DNA from: Xiphias gladius
Taxonomy: Eukaryota > Chordata > Actinopteri > Istiophoriformes > Xiphiidae
Direction: 5' to 3'
DNA length: 64,000 bases
Assembly (NCBI RefSeq): GCF_016859285.1
Contig: NC_053404.1
Span: 16,259,105 to 16,323,104, forward strand
Positions 10,301 to 23,830 of this stretch are shown one piece after another (the stretch's first letter is position 1; each line of letters starts with the position of its first letter). Both the position numbers and the translations under genes were made by a program. The notes under the pieces are model-generated. The model saw nothing but the letters and a program-made list of their open reading frames with translations, did no database searches and was not told the origin of the DNA.

Positions 10301-12640
10301 AAGCTCTCGAGCATAATTAACCAAGACATCCCTGATTTGTGTACCTATTGGAGATGTTTAAAGGGGAAAACACATGATCAAAAATACATTTTAATAAAAT
10401 TGTACTCTGATGATGTACAGCCCCTCTCCCAAATCTAAAAATATATTATTGTCCATGTCACAGCAGCTCTCCAGGTTCATAAAAACACATTTTCTGGTGG
10501 AAATCTTAAAGGAAATTTGGCAACGTACTCAATTTTTGCTTTTCCTCATTCTATTAAAATAGACAGATGGGGAATCAGAGAGTGAGACAGAGGGGAGGAA
10601 AGACATGGGAGATGAATCTTGTGATATTCAGCCCTGGGTCATATCCACTTTCACTGAACACAGCACTGCACACTTCAGGGAATTTCTGCTTTAGTGGACA
10701 GAGACCGGAAAGGGGGATGATATATGACCAAAGTCCAACACTAGCTGGATGCAAACCACCCAACAAGCAAGCAAGATGGCCAAACATTTCACCTTTTCAA
10801 GTAATTTTTAAAAGTAAAAGCTTGCACACTTCAGCCATCGAATCTCAAGATTCTGCTGCTTCATTAACATCAGTCCAGTTCTCTTGATTTTTTTTGTTCA
10901 AGGGTTAATTTCTACTCAAATAAGAGCAGAAACATAATTTCAAATACCTACTGTATAGTGTTGCTTTAAAGTCTGAAGCTCTCCCAGTCTAATGTATTGA
11001 GCTTGGTTCTCTGTTTTAAAGGATCCCCTGCAATGTGGTGCCAAGAAACAGCTGTCCTTTATCCTGCAAGACTAGCACCGCAGGCTGTTGGACGACAAAG
11101 TGTTATGATAGCTGGTGAAGTATGGTAGATGACAGAGCTGCACAAATGTGAAGTGCATCTGACAGTACAAATATAAAAAGTGAAGCAACCTGAGACTAAT
11201 GCACAGGAGAAATACAAATTCTAAAAGTGAAACAATAATGCCAATAACTTAGATTTTTTTTTTTAAGTAAATAGATAAGAAACAATAACAAAGTAAAAAG
11301 ATGAAACGCAAAATAAAAAAAACATTGTGAACATGAATACAATTAACTAAAAATTATTTTAAAAAAAGATTGAAATAATGGCCATTCAAAAGTTCTAACA
11401 GAGTCTAACTGACCCGAAACACAAATAATTTCACAACACAGGATAACATACTGTACATCTCTTTTTTGGTAAACGAAAGGATTATATATGTGTTCACACA
11501 TAGCCCATACAACATAAAAAAAAATCATATATTTCTTTACGTGGTGTAACATTAAAATTCATGGTCATACAGCAGTGGGTCTGTGGGATCCCAACAATTA
11601 GGGAGTAAAGTAGACGTCAATCAAACAGAAGGGTTAAGCCATTTACTTTTTTTTTTCTTTTTTATCTACGTGATTTTGTGATGCCAGTATCTGATTATAG
11701 GGGGGGTATATTTGTGTAGATACCATAGATACTGATGTAATTATTGCTTTTCTTTGAAAGCCAGGATTTTTTTTCCTCACTTGTTTTTTTGTTCATTTCA
11801 TCTTCTCCTCTTTTCAACACCTATATATTACATTACATTACATTATATCATATTCCTCAGATGTATTGAAGAGAGCAAATGTCAAGGCTGCACTGACTCA
11901 TGGACTACATGAAACAATCAGACTAAATATAAAAAATGTATAGATGTTTACATTAGATGCATTAGGGGGGTGCTTTGTGTGGATATTATGCGACAGTGTT
12001 TCACAGTGGATCATGATGTGAATCATAATCAGCATGTCATAAGTAGCCAATCTACTACAGTGCAGCTACTGTGTGAGGATATAAAAAAGGTCTCATTTGC
12101 TGAGTCCTCAAGGCTCTCGAGAAGCCATGGATCTGTGAGCTTTTGTCAGTAATTATGGTGAATGTAGAGGAGAAAAAAAAAACAATGAAAAGTCAAAAGT
12201 CATTATTGCAGAAAAAAAAAAAGAATTTAAACAGTTTGGCTACTGACTCAAACTAAGTAATGACTGGACTCATTTCTGCTCCGTGTAGCGGCTTCCATTA
12301 CATTTCCTTATCAGGAATTTCTCTGGGTTGCAATCAGGTCAATGACATGGAGCTCATTATTCAAGTTAAGGAAATGGAAAAGTATCCGATTTATTTCCTT
12401 AATTTAAAAAAAAAAAAAATTTAAAGTCATGAAAATTACAACTTAACACTGTTGAGCTTATGAACGTCCGTGTACTGTATGTGAATGTTGAGTTTTATAT
12501 CTGTGGAGGCAAAACTCAGCCAGTGTAAACATGCAGCAAATTTTCCTGAAGCTAGGAATTGGAGAAATTATTTTTGAATGTGCTTAATGTTAATTCCTGT
12601 CACAGCTCCCGTTATATGAGGACTCAATAGCATGACTCAG
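10300..12640. other. gene desert block A, nothing recognised
   Basis: AT-rich unique-looking sequence with short poly(A)/poly(T) runs (for example 12407-12419) and a short ACATT run near 11830. No coding exon, splice-bracketed open frame or clear repeat terminus was found. Confidence 0.5.
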
Positions 12641-13060
12641 AGACACTGGTAAAAGTTCAAAACAGTTCACCTTTATTAAGGCTCGGCAGGCAGAAGTAGG
12701 CAAGGGCAAAGAGGAGGTCGAATCAGGGTGTAGGCAGTGGTCAGCAACAGGCAGTCAGGCATAAACAACAGCCAAAAGGCAAAATCCAAAAACAAGCAAA
12801 ACTGGTAAAAAGGCTGGAAAGCTACAGCATTGAAAACAACAGGCAACCTGGCAGGGAATCAGTAGAAATGGGGTGGTATATATAATAAGAGCTGATTAGA
12901 GAATAGGAACCAGGTGGGTAGGTGGGCGGGGAAGAGTCAGGTGGCTGAAAGGCAGCAAGGCCATGGTTATTGCAGAGCAGGAAGGCGTGGCAGGCTCTGA
13001 AATGACAGTAGTTTAGTGATATGGCAAAGCCAGGCAAGGAATGAATGAATTCACGACTGA
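12640..13060 (+). repeat. probable interspersed repeat rich in GGCAGG/GGCAAAAA phrases
   Basis: The purine- and GGCA-rich text (GGCTCGGCAGGCAG, GGCAAGGGCAAAGAGG, GGAACCAGGTGGGTAGGTGG, GGCGTGGCAGGCTCTGAAATG) has the texture of a teleost transposon terminal region that I have seen as a family. No second copy occurs in this window, so the assignment rests on texture only. Confidence 0.35.
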
Positions 13061-16000
13061 ACTGTGACAAATTACATCCCTTAATTTTGGAGTGACAGCT
13101 CCAACTTTGAACCTTTTGGCTCCACAAGTCAATACTTCCATTTGTCTTCCATGGAGTGGCTGACTTTATATCAAATTCGTTGACCTTCTCCTTGACTTCT
13201 AGCTTCGGGTAACACTGCTGCTAAGTTCACAGACTGACAGAACTGTCTTGGGGCTCAGAAACAAGAGGTGAAAAAAGGGAAATGTGGTTGTCTGTAAATT
13301 TCATGGCAATCCATTTAATGGTTGTTGTGACATTTGACTTAAACCACAAAACGTCATCCTCAGGTTGCCACTGCTGGAAAAGTCAGTCGATCATCCAAGT
13401 CACTAAGGTACATCCTCTGGGGAGTCTGAACCAAAGTGGTGGACTGACACTGACATTGCCATCTTACTTTGGAATTCGGGAACAGATCAATATGTGAATT
13501 TATTTTTCAAATCTTAGACAATGTTGCTGTAGAACTAGATCTTTGCTTTAATCTACTGTAGACCCCTGCTGTAATCATCTGTACACATCTGTCCAGAGAT
13601 GTGTGCTAAAGAGAGCTTCATCCATCCTTCCAAATCCGGTTCAAGCTGTGCTGGCAAGCATCCTGTTGAAGTCTCCTAGAGTAATCTAGTGAATTGGTAC
13701 CACGTCCGGGACTCTCCATCCGGCTCTGACCCCTGAACCCCACTGTAGAGGAGCTAGGTCAAGACAATTTCCTTTAAGGAATCAATACAACATTAAATTA
13801 ATACTCTAATTAAAAAACAAAACACGGTTCTGTCAGTTCTCTGTAAGAATTTCAAGTGTATATCCACAGTGAGGGATTACTTTGAAGGTTTGTGGCTGTG
13901 CTCACCAATACAAAGCATCAGATGTGACTTGTGCTTTGAGCTATTTTGAGAGCCAATACAGACGTGGGATTCGTTGCTCCTTGTATCACTAATGTTTTGA
14001 TGCTCTGTTCAGCGACAGATCCAAACAATTAAACTCAAACATAAGACAGACAAAACAATATAATACTTTGTAATATAATAATAATTCTTAAAATAAACAC
14101 ACAATGTCCAGATTATTATTGACCATATCCATCGTCCAATAACTTCTTTCAGCATCACAGCTCCAAGTAATCCATTTTATCCCGACCACGAAATCTTGGT
14201 GGGAAAACACATTCATCCACTTCTGACAGGAGGGTTAGTTGATCTTGCCGCTTACTAATGTATAGCATAGACGATGGCATTCACAGTTTGATCATAATTT
14301 GCAGCTTTTGTGAAGACGTGTGGGAGGCCAGTGGAGTATCTTTCACAGCTTCGTCTGTACCCGCAGGCTTGGAAGGACAGATGGATGCCATAACATGTTT
14401 GCATGTCGTTCGCCCACGCAGACCCGTGAGTGGGTCAGAGAAGAATCTTCGATGTAATTTAAGTTCAGTCCTTCAAATTATGCCAGCAGAGTGATGAATT
14501 CAAATTATAACTTTCACTACTTTCACTCAGTTTTTTTTTAATGAAGTCTAAAAGGATTTCTGAGACACACCAATTAAAGGACGGAAGACCTTTCCCAAAA
14601 AGAGTCCCAAATTCAATGTGACTAAAACATGCAATTACTGTTGTTTGCAAAAGGTCAAAGTCACCCAAAATCAAAGGTTTATTGCTCTGATGTGCCATTA
14701 CTGTGCACACACGCCCACAAACCTATTTCATTTTGGTTTAATCAAAACCTCACCATACTATTTTTTCACCTAATCCGAGTATTCTTTATGATTAAAAACG
14801 AGAGCAACTATGAAATTAAGAAAACGTGGACATTATGTATTGGACGTGAATGATTTCTTCTCTGATTTCCAGACTCCTTAGGCATCTGAACCTGTAGCTG
14901 TTGATTTCCTTTTTCTACAGCAACAGCAACAGAGGTCCTCACTGTGATACCTGGTAATAAATCAGTCCTGTCTTTCTGGTGTGTGTATTGTGTGGTGTGA
15001 GTAAGCATCTACCTACAGTGCTTCACTTGGTAACATGAGGCAGAGATGGAAAATGTGTAGGTTCAGAGGAGAGAGATGCTACTTCAGGCTTGAGGTTTTC
15101 CCTGCTGGATACATACAGTGTATGTGGGAAATTAAGCGTCTTGTTCTGCTTTTATGAGTTAGCAGACTTGCTGCCAACATGGAGTATACAGCAATAATGC
15201 CTTTTTTGTGTAGAGGAAAAAAAAATCCATCTAACAGTGTCTTAGGCTGAAATAAAACTCACCGAGGAGAACCCTTATGGGATAAACCACACTGATTTGT
15301 TATTGAGTGGACTAGAATACCATAGAAAATGTTGCTGCCAGCCTCATGTTGTTTTAGGATATGAATAGATGGTAACAAGAATGACTCTTTGACTTGGCTA
15401 GTTAAACAGACAATGTGGCGTCATTCCCAAGCACATCAGCCAGTCCAAACTCGTTTGTTTGCCAAAATGGACTCAAATATCTCATACATCATCATCCTGA
15501 TCGAATTTTCTAATTTACACATATAAAAAACAAATCTATAAATACAAATATGGCAAGGTTGGAAAGAATTGAACTACACAAAGATTAACAGCAGTGGCCA
15601 GTTCATAGCTGGCCACTGCCATCAGTCCTTGTGTAGATCAGTGGTAAATGAACTGCATTTACATAGCACTTAGTACATAGACTTTATTATTATTATTGTT
15701 ATTATTATTATTATTAGTGAATGATGTCTGGCTACTCTCAGCACGTGTTGCATTTATAGTGACATCGATGATGTTGTTGATTATTACAATAACTTACAAG
15801 TTCAAAGAAGTTAGTTTCCTTACCTGTTGTCAAGGGATCTTGGTGACATCTGCGTGTTAGGTTTTGGTGGCAACAAAAGGGAAGAAGGTTGTGCAGCGCT
15901 CGTGAATACAAAGGTGACACGGGAAGTGATTGGTTGACCTCATCGTAAAATAAATTATATTTAACTGTATATCACTCAATGTGAAGCAGGAAGCAGGAAT

Positions 16001-16560
16001 TTAAGAAAATGCTATGTGTTAATGGGCGGATCTGCATAGGTCTGAAAAAAAAAAATCCAAATATACATCAGTGGTTTTTGGGCCCTATGTTCTAAAAATT
16101 AAATTTAATAATTTTTATGAAGCCAAATGACATTATATGTTTCCAGTTACATATTAAGAAGGACGTTGTCAAACATTTTAATCAACACAAGAATAAACGT
16201 TGTGTTACTTTTGACCCAGAATAATGTGAATTCAATTTATACCAAAGTCGTTCCACATTTTTACAATAGAGCACCTAGTACTAATAGAATGCACATGTGA
16301 GTTGTTGATCACAACAAAAATGATTTTCTGTCTGTAACGTTATCTTTTAAAATGATGTTTATCTGAGAAGTGTTACTTTAGTCCCGACTTCCACCTACTC
16401 CATTTTCTGTTCATGCTCTTTCCTAACACAAGCCGTTCTCCCCGAAATGATGATTGCGTACTAAATTGTTCCCCGAAATTACATTTTGATGGCAATTGTA
16501 ACGGCTGCCTGCGTTATATTCACGGTTGTGTCACCAGAAACTGGGGTTTGTATCCTGAGT
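13061..16560. other. gene desert block B
   Basis: No gene recognised. A repeat-like patch lies at 13285-13440 (ATTTCATGGCAATCC phrase shared with 24.06 and 41.84 kb). There is an ATT-rich microsatellite at 15681-15717 and a perfect short hairpin at 15591-15619 (listed separately). The rest is unique AT-rich DNA. Confidence 0.5.
15591..15619. repeat. perfect 11-bp inverted repeat (hairpin)
   Basis: GCAGTGGCCAG and CTGGCCACTGC are exact reverse complements separated by the 7-nt loop TTCATAG. Too short for a microRNA precursor by itself. Confidence 0.8.
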
Positions 16561-16562
16561 CA

Positions 16563-16740
16563 TGCATTGGGTTAGGTTAAGGCAGCAAAAGAACTTGGGT
16601 TAAGGTTAGGGGTAAGACTGTAGTTTTGGTTAAATGGTTAAACATTTCAAGTGACTTATAACTATTTAAGTATTTAAATAAGACCAAGATCTTTCCCTAA
16701 CCTGCACCACGTGTTTTGGGTGCCTGAACTTAACCATGAA
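16563..16740. repeat. GGTTAAGGTTAGG-type dispersed repeat, copy 1
   Basis: Contains GGTTAGGTTAAGGCAGC and GGGTTAAGGTTAGGGG, then CCCTAACCTGCACC. Related text is found at 39405-39560 and 44815-45010, so it is a low-complexity dispersed family and not a telomere array. Confidence 0.5.
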
Positions 16741-16762
16741 GGAGAAGGAGAATGTAAACTCT

Positions 16763-17000
16763 GGTTAATCAATTAGTCAAAGACTATTTTGATAAATGAA
16801 TAATCGTTTCAGTTATTTTCCAAAAATGCCAAACATTTGCTGGTTTCAGCTTTTCAAATGTGAGGATTTTCTGCTTTTCTTTGTCATTTATGATAGTAAT
16901 TAAAAATGTATTTGGGGTTTGGATTGTTGATGAGACAAAACAAGTTATCTGAAGACGCCACTTGGGGCCTTTGGGAGCTGTGATGGGTGTTTTTTTTTTG
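16763..17000. mobile_element. hAT-like MITE fragment
   Basis: Begins GGTTAATCAATTAGTC and carries the family phrases ATAATCGTTTCAG, AAATGCCAAACATTTGCTGG, TGTGAGGATTTTCTGC and GACAAAACAAG. Other copies in this window are at 55.4, 58.4 and 60.9 kb. Internal part of a nonautonomous element, no coding capacity. Confidence 0.7.
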
Positions 17001-18420
17001 TTTTGTTTTTTAAAAGTTTTTAATATTTAGTGGACTCACTACTTACTCCAAACCCTAAATTTTCAGAAACAGTACTGAGGAAATGACCTTGGTGTCCTCA
17101 CTGTTAGCTACAGCCCTGAGCAACAAATAAATTGTATCCAAAAGACCATAGACGTCATTCGTTGAAAATTCCCAGTCACAACCAAAGTAACAAAAATAAA
17201 ACTTGGTTAAAATGTTATGTATAAATGTAGAATAAGGTAAGTTTAGAGTAAGACAGAAAACAGAGGAAGGTTTTTACTGTCAAGATATCACTGCTGTGAA
17301 CAGACAATGTAATGTAATTGATTTATCATATTTTTCTGATCAAACACTTTCACATACAGATATACGTGAATGCAACAAAAAGTCCCCACAATGCACATCC
17401 CCTCTGTAGGTGTTTATGCGATCCACCTTGAGGTGTGGAGCCAGCGGGAATATTGTTTTTGATCTATGACCCTGAGGAACAGCTGATCATCTCCAAAAAT
17501 GCTGACTGTGCAACAGTGAGTGAGCGGGACATTTACAATCAATGCCCGAGGGATTGGACCAAACATAGACGGTCCTCTACATCAAAGAGTGAGAGGGAGA
17601 AAGTTGGAAAATTTAGAGGTTGATGTAGTGAAAAAAGTTGGAGAGGGAAGCAGGAGTGATGGAAGGTGTGGACAGAGGCCAGAAATGATGAGGCAGGTGA
17701 GGACAAGAGACTTTCACTGACAGAAAAAAATCATTACTCATGATTAATGTGTCCTGATATAAACTATATACTACATGTAATTATGTTACTGTAATACGTT
17801 ACCTACATATATACAGTTGATATATAAATACGTTTGGAAAATGATGATGAAAAATTCTTATTTATTGTCATGGAAAGAAGCATGTTCACTATTTCAGTAT
17901 ACAACCACAGACTGTGTAGACTGGTCTTATATCCTTAGGTCTGGTAATCATTCCTCTTAGTAATGGTAACACTGTAATCCAAATTAATTTAGCTCTGGGA
18001 ACTGAGCAACATCATTAAAAAGAAGTCTGATGGGGCAAGAAACAGAAAATGTCAGACAATCCTACAAGTTTTAAATAGTTTTAACTCCCAGGTTAACGTA
18101 TTTGGAAGAAAAAAATGGAAGGTGAGTTGTAAAATTTTTACCCAAGAACTGTCCGTTACAAACATCCATTACAATTTACAGAAAGATTTGCTGATTAAGC
18201 TAATGTACTTCCATAGTGGTGGGAACAGTTTTCCTGCACAGTGAGGGATTACTACCAATATTTCAGGCGTTCTTACCTCCAGTTTTTACTTCCAAACAAA
18301 ATTTTTCAGATCGTCAGGATAAACTCTTTACCTGACTGTTTTTTGTATCCGCGATAATGCTGTGCTCCCAGATATCAGTAATTACTTTGGTGATTACAAG
18401 GTTATCATAACTGATAGATA
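17001..18420. other. gene desert block C
   Basis: Nothing recognised. Open frames near 17435-17720 are overlapping and without splice context or homology. Confidence 0.45.
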
Positions 18421-18558
18421 TGATGGCTGAGGTGTATGGTCATATATGTAGAATATAAACCATGTGTGAAAATGGAGGTATGGCTCAGAGGCCATAGGTC
18501 AAAGGTCCTCAGAAGGGGTCTTGCAGTTCCCAAAGGCAGGTGATGCTTTGTAACTAAA

Positions 18559-18900
18559 ACCATATGTGAGTGACAGTTTTTAGAAAAAACAACTGTCCCA
18601 TTTAAGAGTCGGTGACCAAGGCTGAATTTCAGAGTGGTTCATCGGCTTCACAACCTCTCACAAGCAGATCTACAGATGCTTGACTTGACGCTGTTCTTCA
18701 TTGTAATCTACCATATGTGAGTGACAGTTTTTAGGAAAACAACTGTCCTATTTAAGAGTCGGTGACCAAGGCTGAATTTCAGAGTTGTTCATCGGCTTCA
18801 CACCCACTCACAAGCAGATCTACAGGTGCTTGACTTGACGCTGTTCTTCTTTCTAATAAACCTTTATATGTAGTGTCAGTGGAGTCTCCTTCATCCTCTT
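18559..18900 (+). repeat. tandem 151-bp duplication inside an LTR-like sequence
   Basis: Two adjacent copies, 18559-18709 and 18710-18860, share CCATATGTGAGTGACAG, TTTAAGAGTCGGTGACCAAGG, AATTTCAGAG and CTTGACTTGACGCTG with only a few differences. Each copy has a TATTTAAG/CATTTAAG TATA-like box, and the second is followed by AATAAA at 18855-18860, the layout of a promoter and poly(A) region of a long terminal repeat. No retroviral or Gypsy coding sequence is nearby, so at most a solo LTR. The tandem repeat is certain; the LTR reading is tentative. Confidence 0.6.
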
Positions 18901-20418
18901 CACATCATCAACACCATCAAATAAACTACATGGCCAAAACTACAAAAAGAAAAGAACAGATATGCAAGGGCTGTCACTTTTTGGAGGATGCAAACCATTG
19001 TGAGAATTTGATACATAAGGATGAACCTGAGTCTTGCATTTTTTTTGGTGAAAAATACCATCAAACTCTATCCGACTTTGCATTTAGTTTAACAGAACTG
19101 TCCTAATATGAATATAATGCAATGTCAAATAAAACAAGAGACAGATCACAAAGCCACTGGAGCCTGATATTAAACACCAACGACATAGAAGTCTTCCGGT
19201 CTCACAGCATCAGATGTGCTCTCTGTACTGAATGATTTGCCTCTCGGTCTTAAAATTTGTTCAGCATCAGTGGCCAATATAGAAGCTCCCTGCAGACACC
19301 GCTATGTCCACTGGGTATTTTCTATAAATTCACGCACAAAAAGGCAAACGCACACATCCACAAAACGTTTATGCACTCTCTCAGATAATGATCTTGATCT
19401 ATTCTGCGTTGAAGACTCGTGTTTTCCAAAGTGCAAGGTGTCTCAGCCCCCTGTGCATGTTAGCCACGGTCCATAGAAGCTTCTAGCTTTGATCCTCCAT
19501 TTACAGTCACCAGGGGAACTGCTGGTTGTTTGATAGATGCCTGCGAATTAATGAAAGGCGAAATCCATCAATAGACAGGATCAATAGGCACACATTTTCT
19601 CTCTCGATTCAGATCCATGCCACCCGACCGTATTTTACGAGAAGTTTCTTATTGAACTTTTTCACATTTCAACCTGCTTTTTGGGTAACGTAGTGATTTG
19701 CTATATTCCTCGCAATGACATTCAACATTCCCCATGGATTGTGCCTGAAGTCGCAGCAGGCAGAAAATGTGGCCTAAGTGAAGAGATCAGTGTTAGCAAC
19801 GGCTCCCCAATTTTGCACTAAACTGAGAGTTGGATGCTGGATCATGGATGCTACCAGTTTAGGCTAATGTTAGCAGCTCTGTCCTGCTCTTTAGTCTTTA
19901 ACTAAAGCAATCCCAGCCAAACTCATCGTCCAATGAAGTGTCACGTTAGGCCAAACACACTGGTTAGTCCTTATCCCAAAAGCCTTTTCTCTTGAAACGA
20001 TATAAGTGAAAACACGACTGTATGAAAATACAAACAAATACGTAAGCTAAGCAGCTGAACTGAATGTTACAACAAATAAAAGTCAGAACCTACATTTTTC
20101 TTTATCATACCTATCATGCCAGGAATAACCGGCAAGAGTTTTGTTACTTTAATTCCATGTCTTCTACATGGATCATCAACTGGTGAATCTGACTTTTTTG
20201 CCTGGGACACGCAGCTTTAGCCTCAGCTTTTAGCAGGATATCATGTATGTGGCCATCGGGTGCATATTACAACCCCTTTATCAAGTTTTTTTTTATAATG
20301 AACAGCTAACGATAGCTTAATTAGCTCGCTGGCTACAGCTGATCAAATCTGCCAGTGACAGCTGTCATTTCAGCAGACAAAACTTCGCTGGCTGCTTCAC
20401 CTCTGTATGAAATCAAGA
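18901..20418. other. gene desert block D
   Basis: No gene recognised. Short open frames at 18873-19106 and 19216-19476 have no homology I know and no splice bracketing. Confidence 0.45.
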
Positions 20419-20771
20419 GGCTGTGTCCGAAGTCACCCACGCATTCCCTCGTTCACTAATCCCTATATAACGGACACTCAGTTGTTCACTCAATAGTGAG
20501 CAGTTAACTGAGATTTCAGACACGTGCTAATCATCGTCGTTTTGCGTCATCAGTGACAGTTGTAGAGCCGCTTAACTGTAACTTTCTCATCTATAAAATT
20601 TGGTGTATTGTATTGCAGGATTGTGGGCAGGAGGCACTTTTTTCATTCCACTGTGTAATTCTTGAGGGCGCTACAAAGTGGATAAATTTACACACTCTGA
20701 ATTCGGACAGAAATAAAATGGCATACATTAAATGAAGTGCACTATATAGTAAATAGGTTTCGAACACAGCC
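20419..20771. mobile_element. 353-bp MITE with terminal inverted repeats
   Basis: The left end GGCTGTGTCCGAA is mirrored by TTCGAACACAGCC at the right end (12 of 13 matching). The GGCTGTGTTCGAAAT terminus is a common fish nonautonomous DNA transposon. No clear target duplication is visible. No coding content. Confidence 0.65.
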
Positions 20772-22119
20772 ATCTGCTGTTGTCATGGGGAAAGCTGCAT
20801 TCCGTGCTACAATGGAACGCCTGACAGGCCTAGCAACAGTAACTAAGGGGGGTGACGCTTAGTGATTGGTCAGTTGTTGATCCATGAGACAAAACTGGTA
20901 CGTCTTGAAAACATTCGCTTTTTAAGTCCGCATTCTTTACCTTATTATCATTATAAGCAAACTTAATGCGTCGTCATGCTGTTTTACATTTTTCTGTTAT
21001 CCGCAGAAATGGTCATAATGATAGTTAAATGGGTAAATATGTGGCTTTAGGACACTTTACATATGAAATGTCACCGAACCAAAAATGTATCAAATGTAAA
21101 ACATGATGTGTTATTATGTGTGGAATTGTTGTTTGTTTTCACATGGAACATTATGCATCTATGTATGTTAAATGGTTTTTCACATGTTTTAAGGATGTGA
21201 ATGTGCTTTATTATGATAAATCCTTGTTTGTTTAGGGTTTTTTAAATTTTATTTTTTTAACTGTATTCCGCTGGGAACATATCTGGCCATGATTCATGTT
21301 GGCACTAATTCCCAAAAGATGTTACATTTTGTATTATGTTATTTCAACAGCTGAGTGCCATTGGCAAGCTACTGTACACACTCTGTCGGGTTTGTCCTGC
21401 ATTATAGAAAGGAGGGTGTTTCGGTAGTTACGCCTTTGATTAATGGGTCCAGATGTGTTGATGGCAAATGTCCCGATCGTCAAAACTCACAGCAAATATT
21501 GGAAAGTGATGGAAATTAAATGATATGGTGAACAATTTTGAGATATTTCACTAAATAAATTCCAACATGAGTCAATCCCTTTCAAAAATACAACATGCCC
21601 ACTGGAGAACAGCAATACATGGGGCACTGTCACTGCAAAAAAAAAGTAAATAAAATTAACAGTTTTTTTTGTGTGGTAATGACATTTTGACCAAATACAT
21701 GCATCCAAAAACTAATTTCAGTCACAATCCAGGACTTGCTGTTAATATATGTGGTATGTGACATACTGTAACACATAATGTGAAGTTTGCATTTGGCATC
21801 AGGTGTATATCTATGCTATGTTTTGGCTTTGATCATGATGTCAGTAATGGGAACAGATGGTTAACCAGTGAAAACATCAGTCACTTGTTTTATGTACAGA
21901 TACCTCCCCAACACTACAGAGTAACAACCACGGCCCTTCTGCATTCATCACATTTATTGGGTAATCGTTTTGACAAACAACATGGAGACATCCTTTTGAT
22001 CGCCAATTTCCCCTCACAGACATTAATATATGCAGGAAAATATCTGAAGTATTTTTGCAAGAAGGATGACACTAATTACAACTGACACCCTGTGACTTGT
22101 AGAACTGAGTTTTATTACT

Positions 22120-22260
22120 AGTTTACAAGGCTTTGAATGGTTTAGCACCTTCAGCTGATTGTTTTTCCTTTTATACAACAACTGCTGCCTTATAGGTCAC
22201 CCAGTACTGCAGGATTAAGTGTACAGTCAAGACATGCAGGAGAGGCATGGAGAGCCATTA
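22120..22260 (+). mobile_element. fragment of a LINE reverse-transcriptase C-terminus
   Basis: TACAAGGCTTTGAATGGTTT reads YKALNGLAPS, a signature near the C-terminus of L2/Rex-type LINE ORF2 proteins, followed by text reading like RSPSTAGLSVQSR. The frame is short and broken. Old, inactive copy. Confidence 0.55.
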
Positions 22261-22973
22261 GTTCTATGGACCAAACCTGTTTAAAAGCACAATATTATTA
22301 TTATATTGTTTATTTAGCTACACGTTAGTTATTGCACAAAGATAAGTACTTTTCCTTCGGTTCATATAAATGTATTCACTAATGAAAATTGTCCATGCAA
22401 CATCCATACTCAAAATAAGAACAACTATTGAAAAAAAGCAATGATAACTTAGAAGCCTATCTCGTACAGCCTATCTTATACAATGAAATCAGTAATAAAA
22501 CAAAATCTCCTCTCTTATTCAAGTTAATATTGGGAGTAGATGGCTCTCTTCAGCAGTATCACATCTTTTAATTCAATTTCAAAACAAGTCTTATAGCTTA
22601 GTTTCTGCGTGAAACCAGATCAAATCTTGACATTTTATTAAAATGTGTTTTACTACTTTCTGCGGTCAGAAAACCAGTTAACGAAGTCCATGACACCATT
22701 CCACAATACTGTTCTCTGTATTAAACTAGTTCCACATGACCAGTTTAAATAGGACTCTCAGATAACTGCCTAAAATAATGATGTCTGTCAGAAGGGACAA
22801 CAGAACAAGTCTCTGAGATTTGACCGTGATTTTTCTTGTTAAACACACTAGTGATTAACAAGACAAAACATGACATATTATTATTCATTAAAGACATGTC
22901 CCCTTGTTCAATATGGGCAGTGAAGTGTCATATGTGGATGGGCGGATGAGTCAAGGGACCCCACCCCCCACCT

Positions 22974-22974
<1 letters not shown>

Positions 22975-23030
<56 letters not shown>
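22975..23030. repeat. CA microsatellite
   Basis: Uninterrupted CA dinucleotide run of about 55 bp. Confidence 0.95.
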
Positions 23031-23032
<2 letters not shown>

Positions 23033-23489
23033 TTCATGACTTTTCTTGTGTACAAATGAATGCAACACTATGAACGCCTTTAAGCAAAGACTGTGCAAAA
23101 ATGTGCTCCTTGCCCCTCTATGTAATGGCAGGTTTTTCGCTCTGCCTTTGCTGATTGTAACAGCTGTAACAGCTGCTTTTAGATGTGCTACAGCTGTTTG
23201 TTTGTTCATTTCAATCGAATTTTGGGGAGCTTATGAGGAAAGTATCCAAACTGTGAATGAAAAGAAGAAAATGAAGAAACAATCAAGTAGCTGCAGTGAA
23301 TCTGAGCTAAACAAGCCTCATAAATCAGAAGCAAACCTCAGTGAATGAAACTCAAATATGAGAATGAGATTAGCACAGTTTATTATGGCTACATCATCAT
23401 TATTGCTTTATAATTTGGGCTGCTGAATAATTAATGCTTTATTACATGTGCTTTAAAGTAAACGTGTGTTTGTTGGTGGTGGTTCGTAG

Positions 23490-23830
23490 TTCATCATAAA
23501 ATGAATCGCCGCCGTCAGAGGAATTAATGTGATAAATCACCCTGATGCTGAGCTGTGAGGCTGTGGGCTGTTTTGCAATCTGCACTTAATAACAGAAGGC
23601 TGGAGTAGCTCTGATTGGACTTTACATTTTATAATAGAAGCACTGAGGCTGATGCTGCTGTGCATTAGGCCAAGAGAATAAGTGATCAGCCCCAAAAGCT
23701 TTTGTGCTTCCACATTATTTACATGGTTTCATCAACACCACCGCTGATGCACTGAAGCTTTGGGGGCATTACCAGGTACACACATTAATCAGTCTGTGAC
23801 GTTGTGCTGCTGATGATGTTAATGGTCTCA
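23490..23830. other. complex unique stretch, candidate conserved noncoding element
   Basis: Balanced composition, no repeat phrases, many homeodomain-type TAAT/ATTA cores (for example TTAATAACAG, ACATTAATCAG) and no usable ORF. Such texture is typical of conserved enhancers, but conservation cannot be tested here. Confidence 0.25.

Noticed and set aside
16563-16740. TTAGGG-like text as an interstitial telomere
   Set aside because: The units are GGTTAAGG/GGTTAGG without tandem regularity and recur at 39.4 and 44.8 kb as a dispersed repeat.
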